This document shows, one piece after another, positions 31,346 through 39,025 of a stretch of DNA of 40,477 bases. Each line of letters starts with the position of its first letter. Positions within the stretch are counted from its first letter, which is position 1. Made by a program: the position numbers and the translations under genes. The notes under the pieces were generated by a model that did not search any database, was not told where the DNA came from, and saw nothing but the letters and a program-made list of their open reading frames with translations. The stretch is from assembly GCA_937876095.1 (NCBI GenBank), contig CALFIE010000065.1:1-40477 (forward strand), read 5' to 3'. Origin of the DNA: an uncultured Flavobacteriales bacterium (GTDB lineage: Bacteria > Bacteroidota > Bacteroidia > Flavobacteriales > Weeksellaceae).

Positions 31346-32435
31346 AACGATGTAAATCTTCTGAATTTTTTGGATCGTACTTCAATTTTCTATCTTTCTT
31401 TTTTTCCGGGAATAGCAATGATGAGAAAATACTAATTCCTAAAATACCTACAATCACCAAGAGAGAATGTGTAGTTGTAAAGCCCCATTCATCAAGTTGG
31501 GAATGGAATAGCATTTTTAGACCAATAAATGTCAACAACACAGATAGACCAACTTTTAGGAATCTAAATTTATCTATGATTCCGGCTAACAAAAAGAACA
31601 TAGACCGAAGTCCAATTATGGCGAAAATATTAGAAAAGAAGACAATATAAGGATCTTTAGTCACCGAAAAAATGGCAGGAATACTATCTACTGCAAAAAT
31701 CAAATCGGTGAATTCTATGATGATTAATACCAGAAAAAGGGGTGTCATTTTTCGAACACCATCTATGGTTACAAAAAATTTGTTACCTACAAAATGGTTA
31801 TGTACTTTAAAATATCTATTTGCAAACTTCACAACAGGATGATTTTGGGTATCTATTTTCTCATCATTATCTTTATCAAAGAACATCTTCACTCCAGTAA
31901 AGACAAGAAAAGCACCAAAAACATACATAATCCAATCGAATTTTGCAATCAGTGCCGCTCCTGCAAATATGAAGATGAAACGCATCACAATAGCCCCCAA
32001 AATTCCCCAAAAAAGAACTCGGTGAAAGTTTTTCTGCGCTACTCCAAAAGCACTGAAAATTAGGATAATTACAAAAATATTATCTACCGAAAGTGCATAT
32101 TCAACAACATAACCTGTTAAATATTCTAATCCCAAATTCTGGTTGTAGAGTTGTATGCTATCTTGTAAATCACCAGGAATTATTTTTACAGGATGATGAT
32201 ATTTTGTGATAATGGTTTGTAGTTTTTCTAGGCTATCTATTCCATGCAAGTATTGTCCGTAACTGATGAGTATAAAATAAAAGCCTAAAGAAAGTGCAAC
32301 CACAAAAAAACTCATTAATCCTGCTTGTTTTACAGAAATACTTTCAGATTTTTTTTTGAATATTCCCAAATCTAGGGCTAAAATAAATAAGATGAAACCT
32401 AAAAAAAGGAGTAGGAAAATATTTTCGTTTGACAT
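31344..32435 (-). CDS. TerC/Alx family integral membrane protein
   Basis: A 363-aa inner-membrane protein with about 8-9 helices. TerC/Alx family members are linked to tellurite resistance, manganese export and metal loading of secreted proteins. Family marks are visible: FILALDLGIF near the N-terminus, VVEYALSVDNIFVIILIFSA (about 110-130) with its Asp, FTGVKMFFDKD, and LVLIIIEFTDLIFAVDSIPA with two acidic residues in membrane helices. The motif SIPAIFSVTKDPYIVFFSNI follows. These acidic positions are thought to bind the metal. The C-terminus is short and basic. A candidate operator stands in its promoter region, suggesting control by the XRE regulator downstream. Confidence 0.92.
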   Translation of the reverse strand: MSNENIFLLLFLGFILFILALDLGIFKKKSESISVKQAGLMSFFVVALSLGFYFILISYGQYLHGIDSLEKLQTIITKYHHPVKIIPGDLQDSIQLYNQNLGLEYLTGYVVEYALSVDNIFVIILIFSAFGVAQKNFHRVLFWGILGAIVMRFIFIFAGAALIAKFDWIMYVFGAFLVFTGVKMFFDKDNDEKIDTQNHPVVKFANRYFKVHNHFVGNKFFVTIDGVRKMTPLFLVLIIIEFTDLIFAVDSIPAIFSVTKDPYIVFFSNIFAIIGLRSMFFLLAGIIDKFRFLKVGLSVLLTFIGLKMLFHSQLDEWGFTTTHSLLVIVGILGISIFSSLLFPEKKKDRKLKYDPKNSEDLHR

Positions 32436-32451
32436 AATAGTTTTTATGAGC

Positions 32452-32459
32452 GCAAAGAT
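32452..32459 (-). promoter_or_regulatory. -7 element for terC
   Basis: TATCTTTG on the minus strand, 16 bases before the terC ATG. No TTTG at the standard distance; TTTG at 32490-32487 is 27 bases away and lies inside operator 4. Confidence 0.4.
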
Positions 32460-32483
32460 AGTTTAAAATATAAAAAGTACAGT

Positions 32484-32495
32484 TTACAAATGTAA
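32484..32495. promoter_or_regulatory. Candidate operator 4, TTAC-AAAT-GTAA, in front of terC
   Basis: Perfect palindrome (within TTTACAAATGTAAT) about 50 bases upstream of terC and 25 bases upstream of its -7 element; the placement suits a repressor or activator of terC. Confidence 0.55.
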
Positions 32496-32733
32496 TAACC
32501 GCAAATAACAACAAGGTATACAAAATGTAAACTGTTTAATTATTATTTCTACAAATTAATAAATCAGCCTTATTTTCAACTTAAAGTAATATTAAAATTA
32601 AACTTAATGTAAATTAAATTATTAACTGATTTTAAGTTAGTTATATTTTTTAATTAAAAACAATGCAATCCACAAAAATATCCACAGACAAATTGACATT
32701 TGTAGTTGTTTGAGTAATTTACAAATGTTTATT

Positions 32734-32764
32734 TTTGTTTTCCTTAGAAAATAATGTACTTTTG
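32734..32764 (+). promoter_or_regulatory. Promoter of the M14 peptidase gene
   Basis: TTTG (32734-32737), 19 bases, TACTTTTG (32757-32764) match both boxes. An imperfect operator-like site TTTAC-AAAT-GTTTA ends just upstream. Confidence 0.65.
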
Positions 32765-32785
32765 AAAGATGTAAAATACTTATAG

Positions 32786-33892
32786 ATGAGCCAAGAATTC
32801 AATTATTGTAAAAATCCTAATTTCCCAAATCGCTATATTTCGCCCGAAAGTCTGTTCAAATATATTCAGGAGAATCTCAGCGATTATGTTTTACAAATTG
32901 GCAACTCTACTCTTGGTTTGCCGATTTATCAATTTTCCTACGGAACTGGAGAAAAGAAAATACTTGCGTGGTCACAAATGCACGGAAATGAGAGCAATTC
33001 TACACATTCAATGTTAGATTTATGGTATTCAATAGAACAGAATCCTGATCTGAAAAATCAATTGTTTTCTAAAATTTCTTTGGATTTTATTTTTATGCTC
33101 AATCCAGATGGTAGCAAAGCATGGACTCGTAGAAACGCTGCTGATATTGATTTGAATAGAGATTTTTTGCAAGTTGCGTCTTGCGAAATGAAGTTGTTAA
33201 AGAAAATTAGTTTCAGCAATAAGTACGATTTCGCACTTAATTTGCACGAGCAAAGAACTATTTTTACTTCAGATGGAGTGCATCCTGCAACGTTGTCTTT
33301 TTTGGCGCCGTCAGAAAATTTTGAACGTGAAATTACGCCAACTAGAACAAAATGTATGGACATCATTGGTAAAGTTTTCAATAAGATGAACGGTTTGATT
33401 CCCAATCAGATAGCGCGATATTCAGATGAATTTTATCCGACTTCAACAGGCGATAATCTGATAAAAGCAGGAATTCCTTCGATTTTGTTTGAAGGTGGAC
33501 ATTTTGTAGATGATTATCAACGTTTCCAAACCCGAAAATTCTACACGATAGCATTATATCACGCATTAGTTGCAATTTCAGAATTTGATGAACAAAAAAT
33601 TGAATATCAAGATTACTTCCAGATACCTATTAATAAAGAGACTCATTTTGATGTGATTTACCGCAATGTTAATTTGAATACTTCTTTTGAGTGTATTGTA
33701 GATATTGCGGTACAATACAAAGAAGTGATTGAAGATGGAAACCAGGAGATTTTGTTTGTTCCTTATGTACAAGAAGTTGGAGATTTGCACCGTAAAAAAG
33801 GTTGGAAAGAGTACGATTGTACTGGTAAAATCTTTAAATCGAACACCAAATTCCCAAAAGTAGATGCAATGCAGAATTTTGAGATTGTTTGA
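32786..33892 (+). CDS. M14 family zinc carboxypeptidase-like protein
   Basis: The 368-aa soluble protein has the M14 metallocarboxypeptidase fold. Zinc ligands are visible as His66 and Glu69 in MHGNES and His154 in LNLHEQ. A substrate-binding Asn-Arg pair stands in DIDLNRDF (125-126), and the likely general base Glu236 in SILFEGGHF. There is no signal peptide, so it acts in the cytoplasm. The C-terminal 100 residues are a separate domain of unknown role. Flavobacterial relatives are annotated as M14 peptidases; some in this clade remove acyl or amino-acid groups (succinylglutamate-desuccinylase-like), so the substrate is open. It is divergent from terC and shares the long regulatory region. 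Confidence 0.85.
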   Translation: MSQEFNYCKNPNFPNRYISPESLFKYIQENLSDYVLQIGNSTLGLPIYQFSYGTGEKKILAWSQMHGNESNSTHSMLDLWYSIEQNPDLKNQLFSKISLDFIFMLNPDGSKAWTRRNAADIDLNRDFLQVASCEMKLLKKISFSNKYDFALNLHEQRTIFTSDGVHPATLSFLAPSENFEREITPTRTKCMDIIGKVFNKMNGLIPNQIARYSDEFYPTSTGDNLIKAGIPSILFEGGHFVDDYQRFQTRKFYTIALYHALVAISEFDEQKIEYQDYFQIPINKETHFDVIYRNVNLNTSFECIVDIAVQYKEVIEDGNQEILFVPYVQEVGDLHRKKGWKEYDCTGKIFKSNTKFPKVDAMQNFEIV

Positions 33893-33893
33893 G

Positions 33894-33949
33894 GAAGATA
33901 GTTGGAAGTTGAAAGATGGAAGTTGGATGATGGAAGCAAGAAGTTGGAA
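33894..33949 (+). repeat. Heptad array after the M14 gene
   Basis: Eight 7-mers in phase: GAAGATA, GTTGGAA, GTTGAAA, GATGGAA, GTTGGAT, GATGGAA, GCAAGAA, GTTGGAA. It begins two bases after the stop codon. The unit is the reverse-strand form of the arrays at 3702 and 22173. Confidence 0.85.
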
Positions 33950-34091
33950 AATTTTCAAAATAAATCCTTAATAATTCAAGAGATATAACATAAGTTTTAA
34001 TTCAGAAAGTACTATAAAGTCCAAAAATTGGAGCCTTTTCTATAAAATAACATCTTTTGTAAAAATTGTAATAATTCTAAAATAATACAAA

Positions 34092-34140
34092 CTCATAACT
34101 CATAACTCATAACTCGAACCTCGTAACACGTAACAAATTT
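34092..34140 (+). repeat. Heptad array before the permease gene
   Basis: Seven 7-mers in phase: CTCATAA three times, then CTCGAAC, CTCGTAA, CACGTAA, CAAATTT. It ends two bases before the ATG at 34143. Identical at the 5' side and diverged toward the gene. Confidence 0.88.
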
Positions 34141-34142
34141 AT

Positions 34143-35555
34143 ATGAATAAAAAACTCAAACTTTGGGATGCAACTATGCTTGTAATGGGCTCTATGATTG
34201 GTAGCGGAATCTTTATTGTATCTTCTGATATGATGCGGAATCTCGGTTCTGGATATTGGCTGATTGCAGTTTGGATCATTACCGCAATAATGACTGTTGC
34301 AGCAGCACTTTCTTATGGCGAACTTTCGGCGATGTTTCCAAAAGCAGGTGGACAATACACTTATATTACCGAAATTTTCGGAAAAAAATTAGGATTTTTG
34401 TATGGTTGGGGAATGTTCAGTGTGATACAAACTGGTACTATTGCTGCAGTTGCAGTTGCTTTTGGTAAATTTTCCGCATATTTGGTTCCTGCACTGAATG
34501 ATGCTGCTCCGCTTTTCCAAAGTGGCGAATTCAAAATTACATGGATTCAGATAGTAGGAATTGCCGTCATTCTTATACTTACTTACATCAATACAAAAGG
34601 AGTAGAAAGTGGCAAAATTTTGCAAAATATTTTCACCGGTTCCAAAATTGTTGCACTTTTTGGTTTGATAATTTTAGGATTTCTATTGGTGAGAAATTCT
34701 TTTTGGAGCGGAAATATGAGTTTCGGTTGGGATGCCTTCAATAATTTAGATAAAGATTCTGCAGGTAATTTTCTACAAACAGGTTGGAAATCTATTTCCG
34801 GAGCGCCACTTTTAGGCGGAATTGCTGCAGCTATGGTTGGTTCGGTGTTCAGTTCTGTTGCATGGGAAAACGTCACCTTCGTTTCTGGCGAAATAGAAAA
34901 TCCGCAAAAAAATGTCGTAAAATCCATGGTTTTAGGCACTATTTCGGTGATGACTTTATATTTATTGGTTAATTTTGTGTATCTTAATGCTTTAGACCGA
35001 GATTCCATCGCTTTTGCAGCCAATGACAGAGTTGCAGTCGCAGCATCAGAGAAAATTTTTGGTGGAGTAGGAACCATCATTATGGCGGTTTTGGTGATGA
35101 TTTCCACCTTTGGTTGTGTCAACGGAATTGTTTTAGCCGGAGCTCGAGTTTTCCAAACCATGGCAAAAGACGGATTATTTCTAAAATCTGCCATCGAAAA
35201 CAACAAAAACGGTGTTCCCGAAAAATCACTTTGGATGCAAGGAATTTGGGCGTCAATTCTCGCTTTGAGCGGTCAATACGGTAATTTGCTCGATATGATT
35301 TCCTTTGTAATTGTATTATTTTACATGATTACCGTTTTTGGCGTAATCTATTTAAGAATCAAAAAACCAAACGCAGAAAGAACCTACAAAACGTGGTTAT
35401 ATCCAATTACTCCGATCATTTATTTGCTTATTGGTACATCATTTTGTGTACTACTAATTTTGTACAAACCAGAATATACTTGGAAAGGTTTCTTGCTTGT
35501 ACTTATCGGATTACCAATATATTACATCATTAATAGTCAAAAATCGGTAAAATAA
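34143..35555 (+). CDS. APC superfamily amino acid permease
   Basis: An inner-membrane amino acid transporter of 470 aa with about 12 helices. The APC opening is GSMIGSGIFIVSSDMMR (helix 1, with the glycine-rich unwound segment). It is followed by ALSYGELSAMFPKAGGQYTY (helix 2/3) and YGWGMFSVIQTGTIAAVAVA. AMVGSVFSSVAWENVTFVSG and EIENPQKNVVKSM mark helix 6 and the following loop, typical of the LAT/SLC7-like branch. Substrate cannot be told from sequence. No regulator or metabolic gene for a particular amino acid is beside it. It is the only gene between two repeats and ends 10 bases before the GC-rich repeat at 35565. Confidence 0.9.
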   Translation: MNKKLKLWDATMLVMGSMIGSGIFIVSSDMMRNLGSGYWLIAVWIITAIMTVAAALSYGELSAMFPKAGGQYTYITEIFGKKLGFLYGWGMFSVIQTGTIAAVAVAFGKFSAYLVPALNDAAPLFQSGEFKITWIQIVGIAVILILTYINTKGVESGKILQNIFTGSKIVALFGLIILGFLLVRNSFWSGNMSFGWDAFNNLDKDSAGNFLQTGWKSISGAPLLGGIAAAMVGSVFSSVAWENVTFVSGEIENPQKNVVKSMVLGTISVMTLYLLVNFVYLNALDRDSIAFAANDRVAVAASEKIFGGVGTIIMAVLVMISTFGCVNGIVLAGARVFQTMAKDGLFLKSAIENNKNGVPEKSLWMQGIWASILALSGQYGNLLDMISFVIVLFYMITVFGVIYLRIKKPNAERTYKTWLYPITPIIYLLIGTSFCVLLILYKPEYTWKGFLLVLIGLPIYYIINSQKSVK

Positions 35556-35564
35556 TTTTTAAAA

Positions 35565-35742
35565 ATTTGGGCGTGTCCTATTTTTTTGCCAACACACAAA
35601 ACCACCACTTTTTTTGCAAAAAAAGTGGTGTTTTTTTTCCATCAAAAAAAATAGGTCGGTCTACACCTGCAATTCCTCACTCCATTGCAAAATCCAGAGC
35701 TTGTTGCGGGATTTCCGGTTTCGCCCTCACGCAAAAAGTGAG
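35565..35742. repeat. GC-rich intergenic repeat with nested palindromes
   Basis: The block opens TTTGGGCGTG, like the one at 13928. It holds several stems: outer arms CCTATTTTTTT (35577-35587) and AAAAAAATAGG (35645-35655), and a 28-base perfect palindrome inside (35603-35630). Further ones are TGCAAT/ATTGCA (35668-35689) and CTCAC/GTGAG (35726-35742). The later half is GC-rich and looks like the conserved body of an interspersed family. A 65-codon frame runs through it but has no protein character. Confidence 0.6.
35603..35638. terminator. Perfect 28-base palindrome plus T-run
   Basis: CACCACTTTTTTT (35603-35615) - GC - AAAAAAAGTGGTG (35618-35630), then eight T. It could stop transcription out of the permease gene, and from the other side. 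Confidence 0.65.
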
Positions 35743-36062
35743 TAAATCACTTCAAAATTTTTGAAAATTTTGAAAAAATTAATTTCTGAACATTGAAAAG
35801 TAAAAATAGAAAACTGCAGCACAAAGAAAATCGCTACTTTTCTAATTTCAAATTACTACTATCAATATATTGCTATTGTTTCTATTGATTTATTAGAAAC
35901 TACGATTAGAAGTGAATAATTTCTTTGTTTTTTATAATATAGAATTTTGGAATTTATGAATTTGGCGCTAAAAGTTGGTAGATACGTTCCAATCAAACTG
36001 TTGGTTTTTTGCTTTTTTATTGCCTCAATTTTCACTATTTTTACACCAAATTTTTAGAAAAA
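35743..36062. other. AT-rich gap before menB, no feature seen
   Basis: No gene, palindrome of note or complete promoter is visible. The frame of menB is open upstream to 36009 but that part is not conserved. Confidence 0.5.
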
Positions 36063-36899
36063 ATGACTGATTGGAAAACCGTAAAAGAATACGAAGATAT
36101 TACCTACAAAAAATGTGGCGCAGTTGCCAGAATTGCTATCAACAGACCAGAAGTTCGCAATGCATTTCGACCAAAAACAACTTCAGAATTGTATGATGCT
36201 TTTTATCACGTTTCCGAGGATAATTCGGTAGGTGTAGTTTTACTCACAGGTGAAGGTCCAAGTCCGAAAGATGGTGGTCACGCTTTTTGCAGTGGAGGCG
36301 ACCAAAAATCTCGAGGTGAGAAAGGTTATGTTGGTGATGATGGTCGTCATCGTCTCAATATTTTAGAAGTTCAAAGGTTGATTCGTTTTATGCCAAAAGT
36401 CGTAATTGCTGTTGTAAATGGATGGGCAGTTGGTGGTGGTCACAGTTTGCACGTAGTTTGCGACCTCACTTTAGCAAGCGAAGAACACGCCATTTTCAAA
36501 CAAACTGATGCAGATGTTACCAGTTTCGATGGTGGTTATGGTTCTGCCTATCTTGCAAAAATGGTGGGACAGAAAAAAGCCAGAGAAATTTTCTTTTTGG
36601 GTAGAAATTATTCCGCGAAAGAAGCCGAAGCAATGGGAATGGTAAATGCAGTGATTCCGCACGAAAAATTAGAAGATGCCGCTTTTGAATGGGCGCAAGA
36701 AATTTTAGGAAAATCTCCAATGTCTATCAGAATGCTGAAATTTGCTATGAATTTAACTGATGACGGAATGGTTGGTCAACAAATATTCGCAGGTGAAGCA
36801 ACAAGATTGGCTTATATGACAGACGAAGCTAAAGAAGGTAGAAATGCATTTTTGGAAAAACGCAAACCCGATTTCGGAGAAAATCAGTGGATTTCTTAA
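36063..36899 (+). CDS. menB: 1,4-dihydroxy-2-naphthoyl-CoA synthase
   Basis: MenB closes the second ring of menaquinone by converting o-succinylbenzoyl-CoA to 1,4-dihydroxy-2-naphthoyl-CoA. The 278-aa protein is a crotonase-fold enzyme. Family marks are ARIAINRPEVRNAFRPKT (about 23-40), AFCSGGDQKSRG (about 77-88, oxyanion-hole Gly-Gly), VVNGWAVGGGHSLHVVCDLT (about 118-137) and DVTSFDGGYGSAYLAKMVGQ, with the active-site region typical of MenB. It ends ...KPDFGENQWIS. I chose the ATG at 36063 (MTDWKTVKEYEDITY); the upstream reading of 18 residues is not conserved. The next gene is menA, which supports the pathway assignment. Confidence 0.96.
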   Translation: MTDWKTVKEYEDITYKKCGAVARIAINRPEVRNAFRPKTTSELYDAFYHVSEDNSVGVVLLTGEGPSPKDGGHAFCSGGDQKSRGEKGYVGDDGRHRLNILEVQRLIRFMPKVVIAVVNGWAVGGGHSLHVVCDLTLASEEHAIFKQTDADVTSFDGGYGSAYLAKMVGQKKAREIFFLGRNYSAKEAEAMGMVNAVIPHEKLEDAAFEWAQEILGKSPMSIRMLKFAMNLTDDGMVGQQIFAGEATRLAYMTDEAKEGRNAFLEKRKPDFGENQWIS

Positions 36900-36907
36900 A
36901 ATAAGAG

Positions 36908-36984
36908 GTTAGATGTAAGATATCAGAAATTAGACTATAAATTTAGTCCAAAATCTAAAATCTAAAATCTAAAATCTAAAATCT
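36908..36984 (+). repeat. Eleven-unit heptad array between menB and menA
   Basis: In one phase: GTTAGAT, GTAAGAT, ATCAGAA, ATTAGAC, TATAAAT, TTAGTCC, then AAAATCT five times. It fills the 92-base gap and ends 7 bases before the menA ATG. Opposite to the array at 34092, the uniform units are next to the gene. Confidence 0.88.
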
Positions 36985-36991
36985 CTAAAAA

Positions 36992-37921
36992 ATGATAGAT
37001 TGGATTCAAGCAGCACGACTGCGCACGTTACCACTTTCTATGAGTGGAATTATTTTGGGTTCGTTCATCGCAAGATGGCGACTTATAGGTGAAGGAAAAT
37101 CTTGGGATTGGCGAATTTTTGCATTGGCAATGCTCGTAACTTTATTGTACCAGATTTTGTCCAATTTCGCAAATGATTACGGAGATGGCGTAAAAGGAAC
37201 CGATAAAAATAGGATAGGAGAAGCAGAACAAAGAGCAGTTGCATCAGGTAAAATTTCTGCAAACCAAATGAAAAATGCCGTGATTTTGATGGCTATTTTG
37301 TCTTTAGTTGCAACTTTGGCGTTGTTGTATTTGGCTTTTTTCAAAGAAAATTATATGCGGGAATTCTATATTTTCGTAGGATTGGGAATTGCGTGTATTT
37401 TGGCAGCAATTGGTTATACCGTAGGTAAAAAACCTTATGGTTACCTTGGTTTAGGAGATATTATGGTTTTTATTTTTTTTGGGTTAGTTTCTGTTTGTGG
37501 TAGTTATTTTCTGTTTACCAAATCTTTTTCTTGGGATATTCTCTTGCCTGCAACTGCAATCGGAATGTTGAGTGCAGCTGTTCTGAACCTCAATAATATG
37601 CGTGATATAGAAAACGACGAAAAATCGGGCAAAAAAACGTTGGCTTTGAGATTGGGTTTCAAAAATGCGATGATTTACGAAATCGTTTTGTTGCAATTAC
37701 CTTTAATATTAATTTTAGCATTTTTAATGATTAATGTCTATCCACAAGGTAAATATTATCCTTTTATAGTAATGATTTTATTGTTGCCAATGACAACGAT
37801 GCGCCGAAAAATAATGGCGGTGAAAGAACCAAAAGAACTCGACCCATTTTTGAAACAGGTTGGTATTATTACCTTAACGATGGCACTTTTGTTGGTAATA
37901 GGATTGAATTATTTTAACTAG
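36992..37921 (+). CDS. menA: 1,4-dihydroxy-2-naphthoate polyprenyltransferase
   Basis: MenA attaches the isoprenoid tail to 1,4-dihydroxy-2-naphthoate to give demethylmenaquinone. The 309-aa membrane protein has about 8-9 helices of the UbiA fold. The first Asp-rich motif is NFANDYGDGVKGTDKNRIG (about 70-88, N-D-x-x-D-x-x-x-G-T-D); the second is NNMRDIENDEKSGKKTLALR (about 198-217). The start WIQAARLRTLPLSMSGIILG is typical. It follows menB by 92 bases filled with a heptad array. Both genes are probably cotranscribed. The remaining menaquinone genes are elsewhere. Confidence 0.95.
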   Translation: MIDWIQAARLRTLPLSMSGIILGSFIARWRLIGEGKSWDWRIFALAMLVTLLYQILSNFANDYGDGVKGTDKNRIGEAEQRAVASGKISANQMKNAVILMAILSLVATLALLYLAFFKENYMREFYIFVGLGIACILAAIGYTVGKKPYGYLGLGDIMVFIFFGLVSVCGSYFLFTKSFSWDILLPATAIGMLSAAVLNLNNMRDIENDEKSGKKTLALRLGFKNAMIYEIVLLQLPLILILAFLMINVYPQGKYYPFIVMILLLPMTTMRRKIMAVKEPKELDPFLKQVGIITLTMALLLVIGLNYFN

Positions 37922-37928
37922 ATTATGT

Positions 37929-38219
37929 ATGAAAAATTTGTATAATTTTTTTTCTTGGTTATCAATAATTCTTTTTTTCGGCTTTTTTTTATTAATTATA
38001 GAGGAGTTATTATTTGGAAAATTAATATTGTCAGAACTTGCATTGACTCCAATTATTTTAGGAATAATTTTATTTGTTGATTTTATAATTTCATTATTAA
38101 TAATAAAGAAGAAAATTACATCAAATATTATTTTTTTAATATTTCAAATTTTAATATTTGCATATTGTATGTTCCTAATTTACTATTATAATAGTAGTAT
38201 GTCAGTTATTGTTGATTAA
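37929..38219 (+). CDS. Small hydrophobic membrane protein of unknown function
   Basis: A 96-aa protein with three predicted membrane helices (about 8-28, 36-56 and 66-86) and a short charged loop KKKI. It is very rich in Ile, Leu and Phe and its codons are more AT-rich than those of menA. No family is recognised. It starts 7 bases after the menA stop and may be in the same transcript. It could be a genuine small membrane protein or a fast-evolving orphan; there is no signal for a toxin or bacteriocin partner nearby. Confidence 0.55.
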   Translation: MKNLYNFFSWLSIILFFGFFLLIIEELLFGKLILSELALTPIILGIILFVDFIISLLIIKKKITSNIIFLIFQILIFAYCMFLIYYYNSSMSVIVD

Positions 38220-38244
38220 GGTTTAATAACTTAAAAATCTAAAA

Positions 38245-38925
38245 ATGAAAATAAAATACCTCGGACAAAACTGTTTTTTGTTCACTTTCAACGGAAAAAA
38301 TATTATTTCAGACCCATTTTATAATTTCGGGAAAGCAGAAAGTGGATTTGATATTTCGGCGCAAAAAATTGATTATGTGCTCATTACACATGCACACGGA
38401 GATCACACTGCAGATGTGAAGGAAATTATAGAAAAACATCCTGATTGCTCCATCATTGGTCAACCAGAAATTTGTGGTTATTACCAGCATCCCAATTCCA
38501 TAGACATCAATTTGGGAGGTTCTGCAAAATTTGATGATATCAAGATTTCTATGGTTCCTGCACAACACACCAGTAGTTTTCCAGACGGTACTTATGGCGG
38601 AGTTCCTGTTGGATATATTTTCAGATTTCAAGGGAAAAATGTGTATTTATCGGGTGATACCGGAGTTATGGCAGACATGGAATTGTTCCCAAAATTATTT
38701 GGTGAAATCACTTTAGCATTGTTACCAATTGGTGGTCATTACACGATGTGTGCAAGGAAAGCTGCATTTGCAGCGTCTGAATTATTGAAAGTAAAAAAAG
38801 TAATCGCTTGTCATTTTGATACTTTTGCACCCATAAAAATTAACCACGAAAATGCGCTGAAACACTTTTCAGATCGTGGAGTAGAACTTATCTTACCAAA
38901 ATTGGGAGCCGAATTTTTGGTATGA
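38245..38925 (+). CDS. UPF0173-type metal-dependent hydrolase (metallo-beta-lactamase fold)
   Basis: A 226-aa cytoplasmic protein with the metallo-beta-lactamase fold. The metal motif is THAHGDHTAD (His49, His51, Asp53, His54); further ligands are His in PAQHTSSFP (about 113), Asp in VYLSGDTGV and His in VIACHFDTF. The opening KIKYLGQNCFLFTFNGKNII and the segment GGVPVGYIF match the UPF0173/UlaG-like group. Substrates of the group are mostly unknown; some act on lactones or RNA ends. It lies 26 bases after the small membrane protein gene. Its start is fixed by the conserved first strand. Confidence 0.9.
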   Translation: MKIKYLGQNCFLFTFNGKNIISDPFYNFGKAESGFDISAQKIDYVLITHAHGDHTADVKEIIEKHPDCSIIGQPEICGYYQHPNSIDINLGGSAKFDDIKISMVPAQHTSSFPDGTYGGVPVGYIFRFQGKNVYLSGDTGVMADMELFPKLFGEITLALLPIGGHYTMCARKAAFAASELLKVKKVIACHFDTFAPIKINHENALKHFSDRGVELILPKLGAEFLV

Positions 38926-39000
38926 TTTTATTTTTATTAATTTGAAAATGATAAAAATTATTAATTGAAGGTAGAATTTTAGAAGTATTATTAATTTTCC

Positions 39001-39008
39001 TACTTTTG
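39001..39008 (+). promoter_or_regulatory. -7 element before the NUMOD4/HNH-like gene
   Basis: TACTTTTG matches TAnnTTTG, 17 bases before the ATG at 39026. No -33 box is at the normal spacing. Confidence 0.35.
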
Positions 39009-39025
39009 TATAAAAAAATAGTGAA

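Larger units (their letters stand above)
32436..32733. promoter_or_regulatory. Long, very AT-rich divergent regulatory region
   Basis: No gene is visible. It contains operator 4 and a half-site-rich stretch with several GTAAA/TTTAC copies (32513-32532, 32605, 32718-32731). A block of almost pure A+T spans 32533-32660. Two TCCACA motifs, AATCCACAA (32678-32686) and ATATCCACA (about 32688-32696), resemble DnaA boxes (TTATCCACA) with one or two mismatches. Confidence 0.4.

Noticed and set aside
34583..35206. 207-codon minus-strand frame inside the permease gene
   Set aside because: Shadow of a well-supported membrane protein; no family resemblance.
35567..35764. 65-codon frame in the GC-rich repeat
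   Set aside because: It runs through palindromes and its codons follow the repeat; there is no start context or family resemblance.
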